A stretch of 64,000 bases of DNA from the NCBI GenBank assembly GCA_964019695.1, contig OZ026517.1, positions 71,444,665 through 71,508,664 of the forward strand, read 5' to 3'. The stretch comes from Loripinus fragilis (taxonomy: Eukaryota; Mollusca; Bivalvia; Lucinida; Lucinidae). Of this stretch, positions 9,647-21,950 are shown piece after piece. Made by a program: the position numbers and the translations under genes. Position 1 is the first letter of the stretch. The number at the start of each line of letters is the position of its first letter. The notes under the pieces are model-generated. The model was not told the origin of the DNA, searched no databases, and saw only the letters and a list, made by a program, of their open reading frames with translations.

Positions 9647-9813
9647 TATTTGTTAAGCCGCTGTGGTGTAGTGGATAAGCCACTTGCCTTGTAAACCAGG
9701 GGTCGCAGGTTCGATCCCCGGCTTCACCAGTCTTTCGGATGAGATTTTAAGCCGTGGCCCAGTCTTTATATGGTCTTAGCTGTTGGTGGGACGTTAAACA
9801 CAAACACAAAAAA
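9647..9813 (+). mobile_element. tRNA-derived SINE with 13-bp target-site duplication
   Basis: The tRNA-like head has an A-box region (GTGGTGTAGTGGATAAGCC) and a B box (GGTTCGATCCC, about 9708-9718). A tail follows, containing GATGAGATTTTAAGCCGTGG, GTTGGTGGGACGTTAAACAC and a short A-rich end. CTTTGAATCAGCG is duplicated exactly at 9634-9646 and 9814-9826, which marks the boundaries. The head is SINE, not a tRNA gene: it is embedded in the tail structure and flanked by the duplication. Confidence 0.88.
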
Positions 9814-10009
9814 CTTTGAATCAGCGCAAAGGGGACAAGATAATATTCTCATGACCAATTGAAATCGAAAGAAAGTGTCAGACGTGGACCCTAGAGGTCG
9901 AACGTGGAGTCTATTGTATTCCCAGTAAGCTCGCTAGCATCGAGCTATAACACCCGGTAAGGCGACCCGATGCAAGACTTTAGTCGAAAATAAAACTAAC
10001 AGTGCTGTT

Positions 10010-10110
10010 TCCACTGAGTGCAAAAGCGTCCATCACAGTTGGTAGCAAGTCCGACTGCATATCCAGGGACCGCAAGTTCGATTCCGGGCTGGCCCGGTTC
10101 AATTCTTTTG
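10010..10110 (+). mobile_element. Possible degenerate tRNA-SINE head
   Basis: AGTTGGTAGCAAGTCC and CGCAAGTTCGATTCCGGGC resemble A- and B-box regions about 50 nt apart. No target duplication or tail was identified. Confidence 0.3.
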
Positions 10111-10597
10111 CGGAGATTGATCATGGTATAATTTCTACGGCCCCAGCCAGCATTCAATTTTGGGCCACTATAGGCCCGCCAGCGAAACTCAATTCGGATG
10201 GTTATGCTGGAGGGCCGATAGTAGCCCAATTTTACGTGCTTACTGAGATATTCTCCTTCCGCTGATTCAAAAAGGGGTGTCAGCGTCAGTAACAAGTGAA
10301 AGTATAACACAAAGTACTGGTTATCCGAAGCTTATCCAGAAAAAAGTGTCGATATGGGAACTGACCGTCTCGGCATGAGAATAGCTGTTGACTGGGACAT
10401 AAAACCGCAAACAATACAAAAAACTACCGCATACTCGCTTGCATGTATGATCACACACACACACACGCACGCCATACGCACGCAGTTTTTGAGATAAACT
10501 CTTCCTCTCAAGTTAAAATGTATTAAAAAGGGATGTTAGACAAATTCTGAAAAAAAAAAATGAAATTGAAAAAAAAGGCAAAATGGTTTTGTAAACA

Positions 10598-10654
10598 GTG
10601 TAGATCCAGATGAGGTGGCTTGTGAACCATCTCATCTGTATCTACACTGTTTTG
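10598..10654. repeat. Foldback repeat (AAACAGTGTAGATCCAGATGAG hairpin type)
   Basis: Arms of about 24 bp (AAACAGTGTAGATCCAGATG and its near complement) surround a short loop. A similar hairpin is at 40565-40615. Both share the GATCCAGATC core seen in the window's satellites. Confidence 0.75.
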
Positions 10655-10869
10655 TCGGACCATCTTTACAGGTCTATAGTGTTGAACGGGTTAACGAAGG
10701 CTTAACGACAGCCTCTGAGCCGTCGTAAAATTTCGACAGTTTAGCGAAGATGCATCAACTCTTCGTTCGTTACAGTGCGTTCTTGTTAATCATTTTTTGC
10801 TAACGAGGGCTTAACGATGATGTAACGAAACGAAATTGTGCTAGCGAAGCTTCTTGTTACCCACCCCTG

Positions 10870-12239
10870 AACCGTTCAGTGTTTTTACAACCTCATTAAA
10901 TTCAAACAAATTATTTTATTTATTAAAAATACCTTCATTTCTAAATCAAACAATGTAGAATATAATCAGGAATATGATCAGATAAGGCTTTCTCCCAGGT
11001 GTGATCTGGCTCTGCATTATTTGCTAAGACCTATTTTGTGGACACTAGGCACGAATCTGTTACGGCATTGCTGCTCAGTATATGCACTAGTTGCTTATTG
11101 CCAACCCGGATCCATACCGGGTCGTGCTAATTATGCTCAAACAGGCTCCAGCCATTCTCAACAAATGGTGTCTGCTTCTCATCTGATTATGTACTCAGGT
11201 AACCTTTATTGCAAACAATTTGTACCCAGACTTAGAGAAGTCCGATCAGGTTCCATAATGTTTGTTTCTATGATAAATGTAGTCTGAAGTTCATAAGAAT
11301 ATATACAACATATTAGCTGACGACAGACAGATGACATGCTTAGCATAAAGTAGGCTAGCACACCAGTCCACCCCTACCAGGAATTTTCGTCAGAGGAGGG
11401 GGGTTCCAGGTCAATCTGACAAAAAGCTTTGACATTGTTTTTTTAGTCCTCAGCTTATTTTACAGAAGTCAAATGGTTAATTTAAAAGAAAACTATCATT
11501 TTTCAAGGTTCGGGAGGGGTCCAACATTTTCAAGGGGGTGTCCAACTTTTTCCAGGGGGGACCCCCCCCCCTGGATCCGCACTTGCCTATCTCAATCCAA
11601 CACACTGGCCTCTTCAAGACAAGGAATTAATCTTATAAGCATGTATACTGACGGACTTTAAAAACGCAACACTTGGATTACAGCTTTAATTTATGTCTCG
11701 AAAAAGAAGGCAGGACAATAATTTTGATTGTATGTTAAAGAGCATTCATTTGTAAGTAAAACATGGAAAATTGGTGTATCTTAGATGAACTTAATGCATT
11801 AAATTGTAAACTTTTTGAGATAGTGGTCAACTGTTTCAGGTGACCAAATGTTATGAATGAAAGATTCCCTACTTCTTTAAATCAAGAAACACTAGAAGCA
11901 TCAAATTTGTATCATGGACTTTGTTAGTCATCGAGGAATCACTCTCATATTGATTTGCAGGTCTGCGATACAGCTTTTTTGCGTATATGACGTTTATCTG
12001 GGTGTACCCTTTCATTCAATAGCTTAAAATCCCCTCTCCTTAAGAAATGTTTAAATGGCTAAATTCATATGGAGCAAATAACGCCGACCTGTTTAGTTGT
12101 ACAATTAAAACTAAAGTGTTTGCTGATGAAGTCAACTCATGGTGACATTATCGAAGCAAAGGAAGTTTACATTCAACAGTCTTTTGGAAAATATAAGGGA
12201 AAGTTAGTGTTGCGTAATTTAAGTCCGTCAGTATATTAA
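10870..12239. other. Gene-free AT-rich stretch
   Basis: No convincing gene, RNA or complete element. It contains a C-run (11560-11572) and sequence of unremarkable composition. Confidence 0.5.
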
Positions 12240-12790
12240 CAGTTGTTGGGTGAGTTGGATTTATGTTCAGTTGGTTATTTTAGCAACTAAAAGCTGTCAG
12301 ATAAATCAACACTATCAGCCTGTTGTACTGTTACATGATAAAATTCATTTTCTATTTTTTTTGGAAATCTTGGCGAAGTGCAGAGCATTATATACGGGTT
12401 TACTCATTATGAAACTGTAACAGGTAAAACACGATTGTTTGTATCGGAAAACATACCACTAAGAGCAAAAAGGTTGAGTCACTCAAAGCCGTTACTTTGA
12501 TTTGATATCTAAATTCCATGTTCTCTTGCGCCAAGGACTTTCGGAACCTGAGTTCTATGGTGACTTAGTGAATAATTTGAAGACGACTGTTGGCTATAAT
12601 AACTTTTCAGTGCAGTTTACTAAAATAATTTCTCATTATAAAACGATTGGCAGTAAAATAGACTGCATGCTTGGTGGTCAACCCAATCACGGTTGGCAGC
12701 TTTGCTTTCCTCTTTAATTACACGCCAGTGGGTCGGGCTTCAGACTCTATGACGGTTCCGACTTAGAGACTTATCTAAAGACGAGATGGT
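12240..12790 (+). mobile_element. Dispersed element fragment with remnant ORF
   Basis: The left part (about 12240-12400, TATGTTCAGTTGGTTATTTTAG ... AGCTGTCAGATAAATCAACA) matches 35330-35480 and the reverse strand of 46975-47110. The right part encodes a 60-residue stretch with GLSEPEFYGDLVNNLK. This resembles hypothetical proteins common in molluscan mobile elements. A decayed relative of this ORF is at 37720-37830. No RT or transposase motif is visible. Confidence 0.5.
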
Positions 12791-13029
12791 TGGGGTCTGA
12801 TGCTTTGGTTGTTGTCACGCCCACCGGGGTTTACCTGTTGGAGTTTTTTGCTCTGGTGTTCAGTTTTGTGTACTGTTAGGTCCTTATCTTTGCTTCAGCT
12901 CCTTTTTGTGTCTTGATTGATATGTTCTGGGGGGACGGTTCGTGGGTGGGTTGGGGGTCTTTCATCCAGGCCTGGCATCTATGTGTCTTGGTCCGCGTCT
13001 GGGCTAAGGGTTGGGTTAGCGTTATGGGA

Positions 13030-13880
13030 CTAGTTTAACCCCCCCCCCAGTAAAGCCTTTTACTGACCGTTCCAAGGCGGTGCTTCCTTTGTGGATCATT
13101 TTTGTTAGTTGTGTTTCGTGTTTGTCATGTTTTCTTGTCTGTTGGTCACCTGCTGGGCTGGGAAAGGATTGATCTCTTGACTCTATTGTGTGTGATGTTT
13201 TGTTGTGTATGTGTTACTTTCCCATGTGGTGTCCTGGGTCAGGTGTGGTGTTTGATTGTATCGATTCCTGATCTTTGCCTTCTTTCTTATGATAGAAAAG
13301 CAACCTTTGCTTTTTATATTCAATTGAGTATTTGTTTGTAAACCCTTATCTAAAACGGTTTGAAACCAAAACAAAGCAGTTACTCAACTAAATGACGCTA
13401 ACCACAATTACTGCGTTTACTGTGGATCGTTTTGTTAGTTATGCTTGATGTTGGTGTGTGTGTTTTTCTGTCTTTTTTTTCCATTGTAGACTTTTGGTCA
13501 CCTGCTGGGAAAGAGCTGACCTCTTGGCTGGCTGTCGTGTTTGTTGTGTATTGTCACTTTCCCAAATACGTCCCGGTCCACATCAGAATTAAGGGCGAGG
13601 TTGGCGCCGTGAAATGGGTTTAAACCCTCCAGTAAAATATTTTTACTGAGCGTCCAAGGCGGTACTTCTTTAGGGGATCATTTGTGTGTCTGTGTGTTGT
13701 GTTTATCATGCTTTCGCGACTGTTCATTGCTGCATTGTGTCACCTGCTAGGAAAGAGCTGACCTCTTGGCTCTTGTTGGTGATGTTTATTGTATTTTTGT
13801 TACTTTCCCATGTGGTTTCCTGGGTCAGGTGTGTAACTTGATTGTATCGTTTCCTGATCTTTGCCTCCTTTCTTACTTTA
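13030..13880 (+). repeat. Three consecutive copies of a ~250-bp dispersed repeat
   Basis: Each copy runs from CCAGTAAA..TTTTACTGA and CCAAGGCGGT..CTT through GTCACCTGCTGGGAAAG and CTTTCCCATGTGG to GGGTCAGGTGTG ... TTGATTGTATCGATTCCTGA and CTTTGCCT. The copies lie at about 13030-13300, 13400-13600 (3' end lost) and 13625-13880. Other copies are at 26640-26815 and 39961-40210, with a fragment inside 16480-16530. The class is unknown. Confidence 0.75.
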
Positions 13881-14929
13881 GATTAAAATTAAGTGCATGT
13901 AACACACATAACACTACATGTAGCCGTATAAATGTTAAACATATTTCATATCTAGCAAAGGCATCCAATACACAGACTATCAGAGTGCCAATTGATTATA
14001 TAAGTTTAATGTTTTCTTTCTGTAGCTCAAACTTTAAATTTCCTTATTCCCAAATTGATATTGTAACATATGTAACAGGTTGTTACAGGCTAACACCCCG
14101 GCTAACAGAGTGCAAAAACCTCTTATTAAATGCACCTTGAATTGTGATGTTAGAAAGAATATGTCTGCAGAATACCAAAGGGGATTGGGGTGGAGCAGGC
14201 CCGTATTACTCAGCTTGCAGTCAAAATACTGTTTGATGGTTCTACTGATTTTGATAAGATGAGGTGGACAATAACTCTGCCAGCGAAGCAGAAATAACAG
14301 ATATTGTACATGACTTGGATAAGAATAAGTTTAAAAGGTTTACATTTAATTGGAACATTTATTAATTTGTCTTGTTTAAATGCGAAACTATCATCTTCTA
14401 TGTCCCCAAGGCTCTAACTATACTTAAGTAGTATACATATTAGAAATATTGAAAAAAAATGTTTATTTATAACATCTGTAACAAAGGTACATGGGCTTGA
14501 AAAATCACCAACGAATTAAAACCTAAGATTCTGGCACCAGAGGCAGGAGACTTATAGTAAAACATGCAAAAATATTCATTTTATTCTGAAATAACATTTC
14601 TGACATCAAGTCAATGTCCTTGCTAATAAATTATCCCTTGTAACATATGTCACGGCCGTTTTACACAGGTTTTACTATAAGCTGTTGGACCGAGGACGAA
14701 AATCAGCCTTTTCAGAACATGTTGAGTCTAAGGGAATAAAACGCTGCGACAATACACACCCTCAACTTCTAGGATGGCATGAGGTATCAAAGATAGTAAT
14801 CGATGTGTTTTTTGATAAGCGAAAAATAATTCTGGGGTGTTACATGCGGTAAGAAATTTGCGTTTCATGGCGAATACGAAGTGTATTTTTTCCACATAAA
14901 ATGCGTTCGGAAACTGTAACTATAGGACC
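13881..14929. other. Gene-free stretch
   Basis: AT-rich sequence without a recognised gene, RNA or repeat boundary. Confidence 0.45.
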
Positions 14930-17165
14930 TGAAGGTCCTGAGGCGCTCACCTGATCTCCTTAATAATTTTAAAGAAGGTCAAGGTCAACTACAGCTTATA
15001 ATGTAACACATTGTGTTTTATCATATATGGGGATTGCAGCCATGTTTGTCCAGTAACCTTAATACTCTTACAGCCCAGTGATTTCTGAGATAGGTATGTG
15101 GTGGTAGAAATGAGTTGGCTTGGATTAGAGGTCACAGGTCAGCTTGACATTTGGTACTTATATAAAACCATTGTCTCATTAGGTTAAACATTGGTCACAG
15201 GTATTATGATTTCGGCTAAAACAGTTATAGAAAAATGAACATTTTTAGATTTTCCCGTTATAAATGCATAAGGAATCAAATTTGACCGTGCCATAAAGTA
15301 GTTCAAGGTCAACCTAGATTCATCATTTGTGCAAACCCTGGTAGGGACACATCCCCAATGCTACATAGTAAGTCCAAAAATCATTGGTGTTTTGGTTCCA
15401 GAGGAGAAGATATTTAAATAATTTTAACCGTATATGGGCGTGGTGGCCATATTAGTCATGTGACCATAACAATTTGTACAAATTTTGGCTAACCAATCAT
15501 AAGGAGTCGTCATATGAAATTTGAGTTCAATAGGCCTAGTGGTTTCTTAGAAAACTATGTTTGAATATGTTGATTGGAATCCAATATGAGCGACTTTGGC
15601 CTAAAGGTCAAAGGTCAACATTGACCTTTGAAACTTATTTATCGACACTAGATTGATCATCTCAAGTGAGAATAATGACTTTGGCCTCCACAGTATTCAA
15701 AAAACATTTTTTTTCAAAAGTTTCCCATTTAAATGCATAAGGGAGGGAATTTGACCTTGATGTTAAGTAAATCAAGGTCATCTGGGCATAATCAACTAAA
15801 CAAACTGGGTAGGCCACATCCCGGATGCTACATACCAAGTCTCAAGGTCATTGGCCTTCTGGTTCATGAGAATAAGATCTTTAAAGGGTGTTTACCATAT
15901 ATGGGTGTGGCGGCCATCTTTGTCATGTGACCAAAATATTTTGTATACATTTTGGCTAACTTATCATATGGAGTCTTCAGATGAAATTTGAGTTTAATTG
16001 GGCCAATGGTTTGTGAGAAAACTATGTTTTAATATATTGATGGGACCACAATATGAGCGACCTTGGCTGACAAGGCAAAGTTCAACCTTGACCTTTGAAA
16101 CTTATTTATAGCCATTGTCTCATTAGTTTTAACATATCATGTAAGAATAATGACTTTGGCTTCAACAGTATTAAAAAAAAACAATTTTTTATAAAAAAAA
16201 AATCCCATTTATATGCATTAGGAAGCAAATTTGACCTTGACGTTAAATAGGTAAAAGTCACCCTAGGATCATTATTTGAACAAACTTGGTAGGCCCAACA
16301 CCCCCAATGCTACATACAAAGTCTCAAGGTCATCGGCCTTATGGTTCTGGAGAAGAAGATTTTTAAAGGGTTTTTACCATATATGAGCGTGGCGGCCATC
16401 TTGGTCATGTGACCAGGACCATTTGAACAAACTTTCGTTCCCGCGTCCTAAGGAGTCTCCATATGAAATTCTGTCAGGTGTTGTACTTGATTGTATCGAT
16501 TGCTGATCTTTGCACCCTTACTTACTTTTTTCCATATGAAATTTGAATTTAATTGGGCCAATGTTTGTGAGAAAACTAAGTTTTAATGTAATGATGGGAC
16601 CACAATATGAGCGACCTTTGCTAAACGGGCAAAGGTCAACCTTGACCTTTGAAACTTATTTATAGCCATTGTCTCATTAGTTTTAACATATCAAGTAAGA
16701 ATAATGACTTTGGCTTCAATAGTATTCAAAAATCAACTTTTCAAAAAAAAAAATCCCATTTAAATGCATTAGGAAGCAAATTTGACCTTGACGTTAAATA
16801 GGTAAAGATCAACCTAGAATCATTATTTGAACAAACTTGGTAGGCCCAACACCCCAATGCTACATACTAAGTCTCAAGGTCATCGGCCTTCTGGTTCTGG
16901 AGAAGAAGATTTTTAAAGGGTTTTTATCATATATGGGCGTGGCGGCCATCTTGGTTATGTGACCAGGACCATTTGAACAAACTTTCGTTCCTGCGTCCTA
17001 AGATGTCTCCATATGAAATTTGAGTTTAATTGGCCCAGTGGTTTCAGAGGAGAAGATGTTTGAAAATGTTGACGGATGGACGACGGACGGACAGAGAGAC
17101 GCTCGAACGCGGAGTGACTGGTATACTATTAGATCACCCATGAGCCTTCGGCTCAGGTGAGCTAA
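14930..17165. mobile_element. Non-autonomous element with internal ~480-bp tandem units
   Basis: It begins near GGACCTGAAGGTCCTGAGGCG with CTCACCTGAT and ends with GAGCCTTCGGCTCAGGTGAGC, so the ends are roughly inverted. Inside, a unit with TGGGCGTGGCGGCCATCTTGG, CAACCTTGACCTTTGAAAC and GCTACATAC..AGTCTCAAGGTCAT recurs at about 15430, 15900, 16385 and 16930. One unit has a short piece of the 13-kb repeat family (GATTGTATCGATTGCTGATC, about 16480-16530) inserted. No protein is encoded. Confidence 0.75.
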
Positions 17166-18239
17166 AAATGCGACAGGATTTCAACAGCTCCTTAACAAAA
17201 ATGCCGAAAATAAAGATTTCTCTCGCTTTCAAACTTTCCCATGTTTTATTTTTTATCATTCTGATTAATATTAAAGTGCATTTTAGCATGATATATTTCA
17301 TGTCTCAGTTGGTTTGAGCATGAAAAAAAGAAAACAAATTTATAAAGTCGAGTCTTTATCTCCTTAAAATATCACAGCTATCGCAGAAAATCACGAAAGT
17401 AATGCCAAAAATGATAAAAACATTTAGAACATAAAACGTAAGAAATCTTATTAGCATGGTACTTGGTGCTGGCTCGAACCCCTTAAAATAAATTTTGTAC
17501 TCACTGCGCTACATCTGCTTGACGAATAATGGTATTGCTGTTAACGTCCTCGCAACTTTACAAAGGTTTTAAAAAAGCAGTTGTGTATTTATATCGACAG
17601 CGTGGAGGACCTCCGATAATCAGTGTTTGCTTTATGTGGTTATTATTTATATTAATATATCAACAACAATTTAACAGCAAGGTTCTCAGTTCTTCAGCTA
17701 GACTAGTTTAATTTTATAGCTTGCATTGATATATACCTTATAAGTGTTATAGACACCTGGCGTGTTTCAATCGCTGACAGTTGTACATTTTATCTCAATT
17801 GGGCGTGGATATACTTCATTCCCATTAAACCAACAGCGGGCTTCATTGCAAAAGTAAATATATCGTATCTATTGCTGTATCTATTCTTGTTTAACTGTTT
17901 AACTAAACTGATATGAGCATGATAAGAAGACACTTTGAGGATAAATACCATATCTTAATCTGACAAAAACCTATATTTAACAGCTTAATAACAACGTTCC
18001 CCTATGAATTTCAGAACATTTGTCGTCTGCATGTTCATCTGATAATAATTTTGCAAACACTATAATCCCTAATCATCGTAGTCTGATCAGAGTCCATAGT
18101 GTTTCTCTTCTACGAAACAGTTTAAAAAACATTCGAATTTATTTGAATAAGATATAGATATTTATAAAACCTTGTTAATATATACAGCAGAAATAAAAGC
18201 AGACAACAAGTTTAAAGACAAAGAATATTACTGAAACCT
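17166..18239. other. Gene-free AT-rich stretch
   Basis: Nothing recognised apart from short A/T runs. The tRNA-like text at 17460-17520 is too weak to call. Confidence 0.45.
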
Positions 18240-19920
18240 TATAATCAATATAATAGTACTGCAGATCTCAAGGCTGTCAGAGGGGTCTACTGGTCAGATC
18301 TTTGCAACATCTAGTGTTATATACCATATAAAAATGTGGGGTCTCTAGTTTTTAAAAGTAGTTGATGACACCTCTGATTCTGAGTACTAATCGATTTTCT
18401 CCCCTTGAATTACCCCACCCATTTTGATCATATTATAAGAGGTTATGATCATTAGTTTGTTAAATAGTTGAGTTGAAGTATCCAGGAAGAAAAATATACC
18501 CATCATTACTCAAAACGGTACTTGAAAAAGTAGAAAAGTTAAGTTTTGATCAGAGAAATGGGCTTTTGAACTGTTTTGTTGGTCTTTTAAAGTTAAATTA
18601 TGTGTTAAAACTCCATTGAATAAAAATATATTTGAAACTTTCAATTTAAGAATCTGCCCATAAGTGTTATGTCCTTAGAAATGACTAAAAATTTAAAGAA
18701 CACTTATTTATCTATGTTATCAGGGTTTCTAGATTCCAATTTCTGTATACGGAAAGCTCTGGGAGCAATAATAAGCATGTAAATACCCCACCCACCTATT
18801 ACTACTGCAGATCTCATGGCTGTTTGAGGGTGACCTTGGTCATATTTTGCTAACATCTGGTGTCATATACATGTACATATACCAAACAAAAATGTAGAGT
18901 CTCTAGTAAATAGAAATAGTTGATGACACAGCTGATTCTGAGTACTAATCGAGTTATCTCCCTTTGAATTACCCCACCCATTTTGATCATATAAGAGGTT
19001 AAGATCATTGGTTTGTTTAATAATTGAGATGAAACATCCAGTAAAAAAAAATACCCATCACTACTCATAACGGTACTTGAAAAGTAGAAAAGTTAAGTTT
19101 TAGTCAGAGAAATGGGCTTTCGAACTTTTTTGTTCGTCTTAAAAAGTAAATTTGGTGTCAAAACTCCTCTGAATAAAAAATATATTTGAAACTTTCAATT
19201 TAAAAATCTGCCCATTAGTGTTATATCCTTAGAAATGACTAAGAATTTAAAGAACACTTCTTTATCCATGTTATCAGGGTTTCTAGATTCCAATTTCTGT
19301 ATACGGAAATGCTTTGGGGACAATACTAAGCATGTAAATACCCCACCCACCTATTACTACTGCAGATCTCAGGGCTGTTTGAGGGTGACCTTGGTCAATT
19401 TTTGCTAACATCTAGGGCCATATACATGTACATGTGCCAAACAAAAATGTAGAGTCTCTAGTAAATAGAAGCAGTTGATGACACCGCTGATTTTGAGTAC
19501 TGACCGAGTTAAGTCCCCTTGAATTACCCCCACCCATTTTGATCATATTATGAGAGATTATGTGTATCAGTTTTGGAATAAAATCGAAATAATGCATTCA
19601 GGAAATAAATATAGCCATCACTATTTATAACAGCACTTGAAGAAGTACATAAATTAAGTTTTAGTCAGAGAAAAAGGGTTTGGAACTGTTTTCTTCGTAT
19701 ATTATAGGTATATCCTATTTCAATACCCAGCTGCTTTGAATAAACATATATTAGAAACTTTCAACTAAAGAAACTGCCCACTAGATTTATGTCTTTAGCA
19801 ATGAATAATAATTTAAAGATCAGTGCCTCAGTTATGTCAACAGGGTTTCTAGATTCTAATTTCTACAAACAGAATGCTCTGGGGCAACTACTAGCATGTA
19901 AATACCCCACCCATCTATAA
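18240..19920. repeat. Three tandem ~550-bp repeat units
   Basis: ACTGCAGATCTCA..GCTGT recurs at about 18258, 18803 and 19358. Each time it is followed by CAAAAATGT..GAGTCTCTAGT, TTGATGACAC..CTGATT, TACCCCACCCATTTTGATCAT and AGGGTTTCTAGATTCCAATTT. A final partial edge is near 19900. Neighbouring units look alike, with moderate divergence. No ORF is conserved between units, so the array is non-coding. Confidence 0.85.
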
Positions 19921-20659
19921 GATGAGGTGAAAACGCTAACATTGATAAAAGTCTTATAATACTTAATCACCCAATTTTTTTCATAGCCTAAATACGAAGA
20001 GAATAATTTCTGACAGCGTAACTGTATTGCAAGTGCAGTTACACGATCTTTCTTAAGATTGTCAAGCACACCCAAGAAATCATTTTAGGTCACTAGTGGC
20101 ACCAATAACCATAACTCTTGCAAGGCTTAACACAATTTACCTTTTAACTTGAATATATGTTACCATTTATACCGGTACGCCAAACACAAACTATCTAGAT
20201 ATTCTAGCAAGAGTTACTTCCCTTGATTATTTTAGCATTGTTTTTGTATGGAAAACTGCAGTAAAATAATAATAGCTCAATAAGTTAAATTTGAAAGCTT
20301 ATTTTCTAAATAGGATTAAATCTGTCCTGAACCAATATTATGCCAAACTGCAGATCAAAATCTGTTTCTGCTACATATTTCTATTTTTTTGAAGCACGAG
20401 TTATTATCCCTAAATGATAAGACTCACACATAGAAAATGGATCTACAATCGAATTGCAATAAAATATACGAGACATTTGGTTTTACACATCTTTACAGCA
20501 TCTTTTGTATTGCTTTATCTATATAAAATACTGCATTGAACATGCATTATTGCCCTTGATTTTGCGTTTAAAGATTAGAAATCAATATAATAGGCCTTAT
20601 AAATAAATGCATCAATGGTCCCAAATTATTGGTGAAATATTGAAATTTCCTTTATTATA

Positions 20660-21950
20660 CCCGATTTTTTCTTTAGAAAAAGGGTATATTAATTTCGTGT
20701 CAAAGTCGGTCCATCGTCCGTCTGTCCGTCCGTGCGTACGTCCCTCCGTCACGTTTCTTGTAAATGTAAATGTATCTCCACCTAAACCGTTAGAGGTAGC
20801 AACTTCAAACTTTTTAGTTGAATAGGTCACATGATGTAGAGGGTACTGGGCAAAATTTCGTGTGACCTTGACCCCAAGGTCAAGGTCAAAGGTCAAATAT
20901 TGTATTTTCTTGTAAATGTATCTCCCCCTAAACGGTTTATGGGTAGCAACTTCAAACTTTGTAGCTGAATAGGTCACATGATGTAGAGGCTACTGGGCAA
21001 CATTTTGTGTGACCTTGACCCCAAGGTGCCCTCCAAATCATATGAGCTTTGCACCTGCAAAGTTTGAAGTTGCTACGTCCAAATGTTTAGGAGAAGATGC
21101 ATTTACAAGAAAGTACATTATTTGACCTTGACCACACTAGACGTTGCCCAGTGCCCTCTACATCATGTGGCCTATGCCCCAAGGTCAAGGTCAAAGGTCA
21201 AATATTGAATTTTCTTGTAAATGCATCTCCTCCTAAACCTTTTGACGTAGCAACTTCAAACTTTGTAGCTGAAAAGGTCGCATAATGTAGAGGGTACTGG
21301 GCAACATTTTGTGTGACATTGACCCTAAGGTCAAGGTCAAAGATCAAATAATGTATTTTCTTGTAAATGTATCTCCTCCTAAACCTTTAGACCTAGCATC
21401 TTCAAACTTTGTCGCTGGATAGGTCAGTTGATGTAGAGGGTACTGGGCAACATTTTTTGTGACCTTGACCCCAAGGTCAAGGTCAAAGGTCAAATATTGA
21501 ATTTTCTTGTAAATGCTTTTCATCCTAAAGCTTTTGACGTAGTAACTTCAACCTCTGTAGGTGCATAAGTCACATGATGTAGAGGGCACTTGGCAACATT
21601 TAGTGTGGGCTTCAAGGTCAAATAATGTACTTTCTTGTAAATGATCTTCTCCTAAACATTTGGACGTAGCAACTTCAAACTTTGCAGGTGCCAAGAGCAT
21701 TTGATTTGGAGGGCACTAGAAAACATTTGGTGTGACCTTGACCCATACGTCAAGGACATATAGTGTATTTTTTGTAAATGCTTCTTCTCCTTAACCATTG
21801 GACATAGCAACTTCAAACTTCACAGGTGCAAAGGTCATAATATGTTGAAGGTACTGCGCAACATTTTGTGTGACCTTGACCCCAAGGTAAAGGTTATTGG
21901 TCAAAAAGCGGGTATTTGCGATGGTGTACCATCGACTTCTGCTCTAGTTT
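20660..21950. mobile_element. Element with internal ~165-bp tandem units and TACCCG/CGGGTA ends
   Basis: It starts at ATACCCGATTTTTTCTTTAG with GTCCGTCTGTCCGTCCGTGCG and ends near AAAAAGCGGGTATTTGCGA. Between them TTCTTGTAAATG.ATCTCCTCC, GACGTAGCAACTTCAAACTTT, CACATGATGTAGAGGGTACTGG and GACCTTGACCCCAAGGTCAAGG repeat about seven times, some units reversed or partial. It is non-coding and resembles other internally tandem elements of mollusc genomes. Confidence 0.75.

Larger units (their letters stand above)
7333..10868. mobile_element. Possible terminal inverted repeats of a hAT-like DNA transposon
   Basis: GGGGTGGGTAACAAGAA at about 7333 is mirrored by its complement ending near 10868. Inside both ends a second shared string, CGTTACATCATCGTTA, occurs about 100 and 40 bp in. 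The outermost base and the flanking octamers do not match, so no target duplication is seen. No transposase frame lies between them. This is a weak call based on the end sequences only. Confidence 0.25.

Noticed and set aside
9656..9727. tRNA gene
   Set aside because: A and B boxes are present, but the unit has a SINE tail and exact target duplications. No proper anticodon stem or acceptor pairing was established.
9996..10310. 104-codon minus-strand ORF
   Set aside because: No family features. It overlaps a possible degenerate SINE and an equally open plus-strand frame.
17460..17525. tRNA-like sequence on the minus strand
   Set aside because: Only a loose B-box match (GGCTCGAACCCC). No A box at the right spacing and no flanking duplication.
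20612..20977. 121-codon ORF with repeated FEVAT motifs
   Set aside because: It lies wholly within the internally tandem element; the motifs are translated repeat units.
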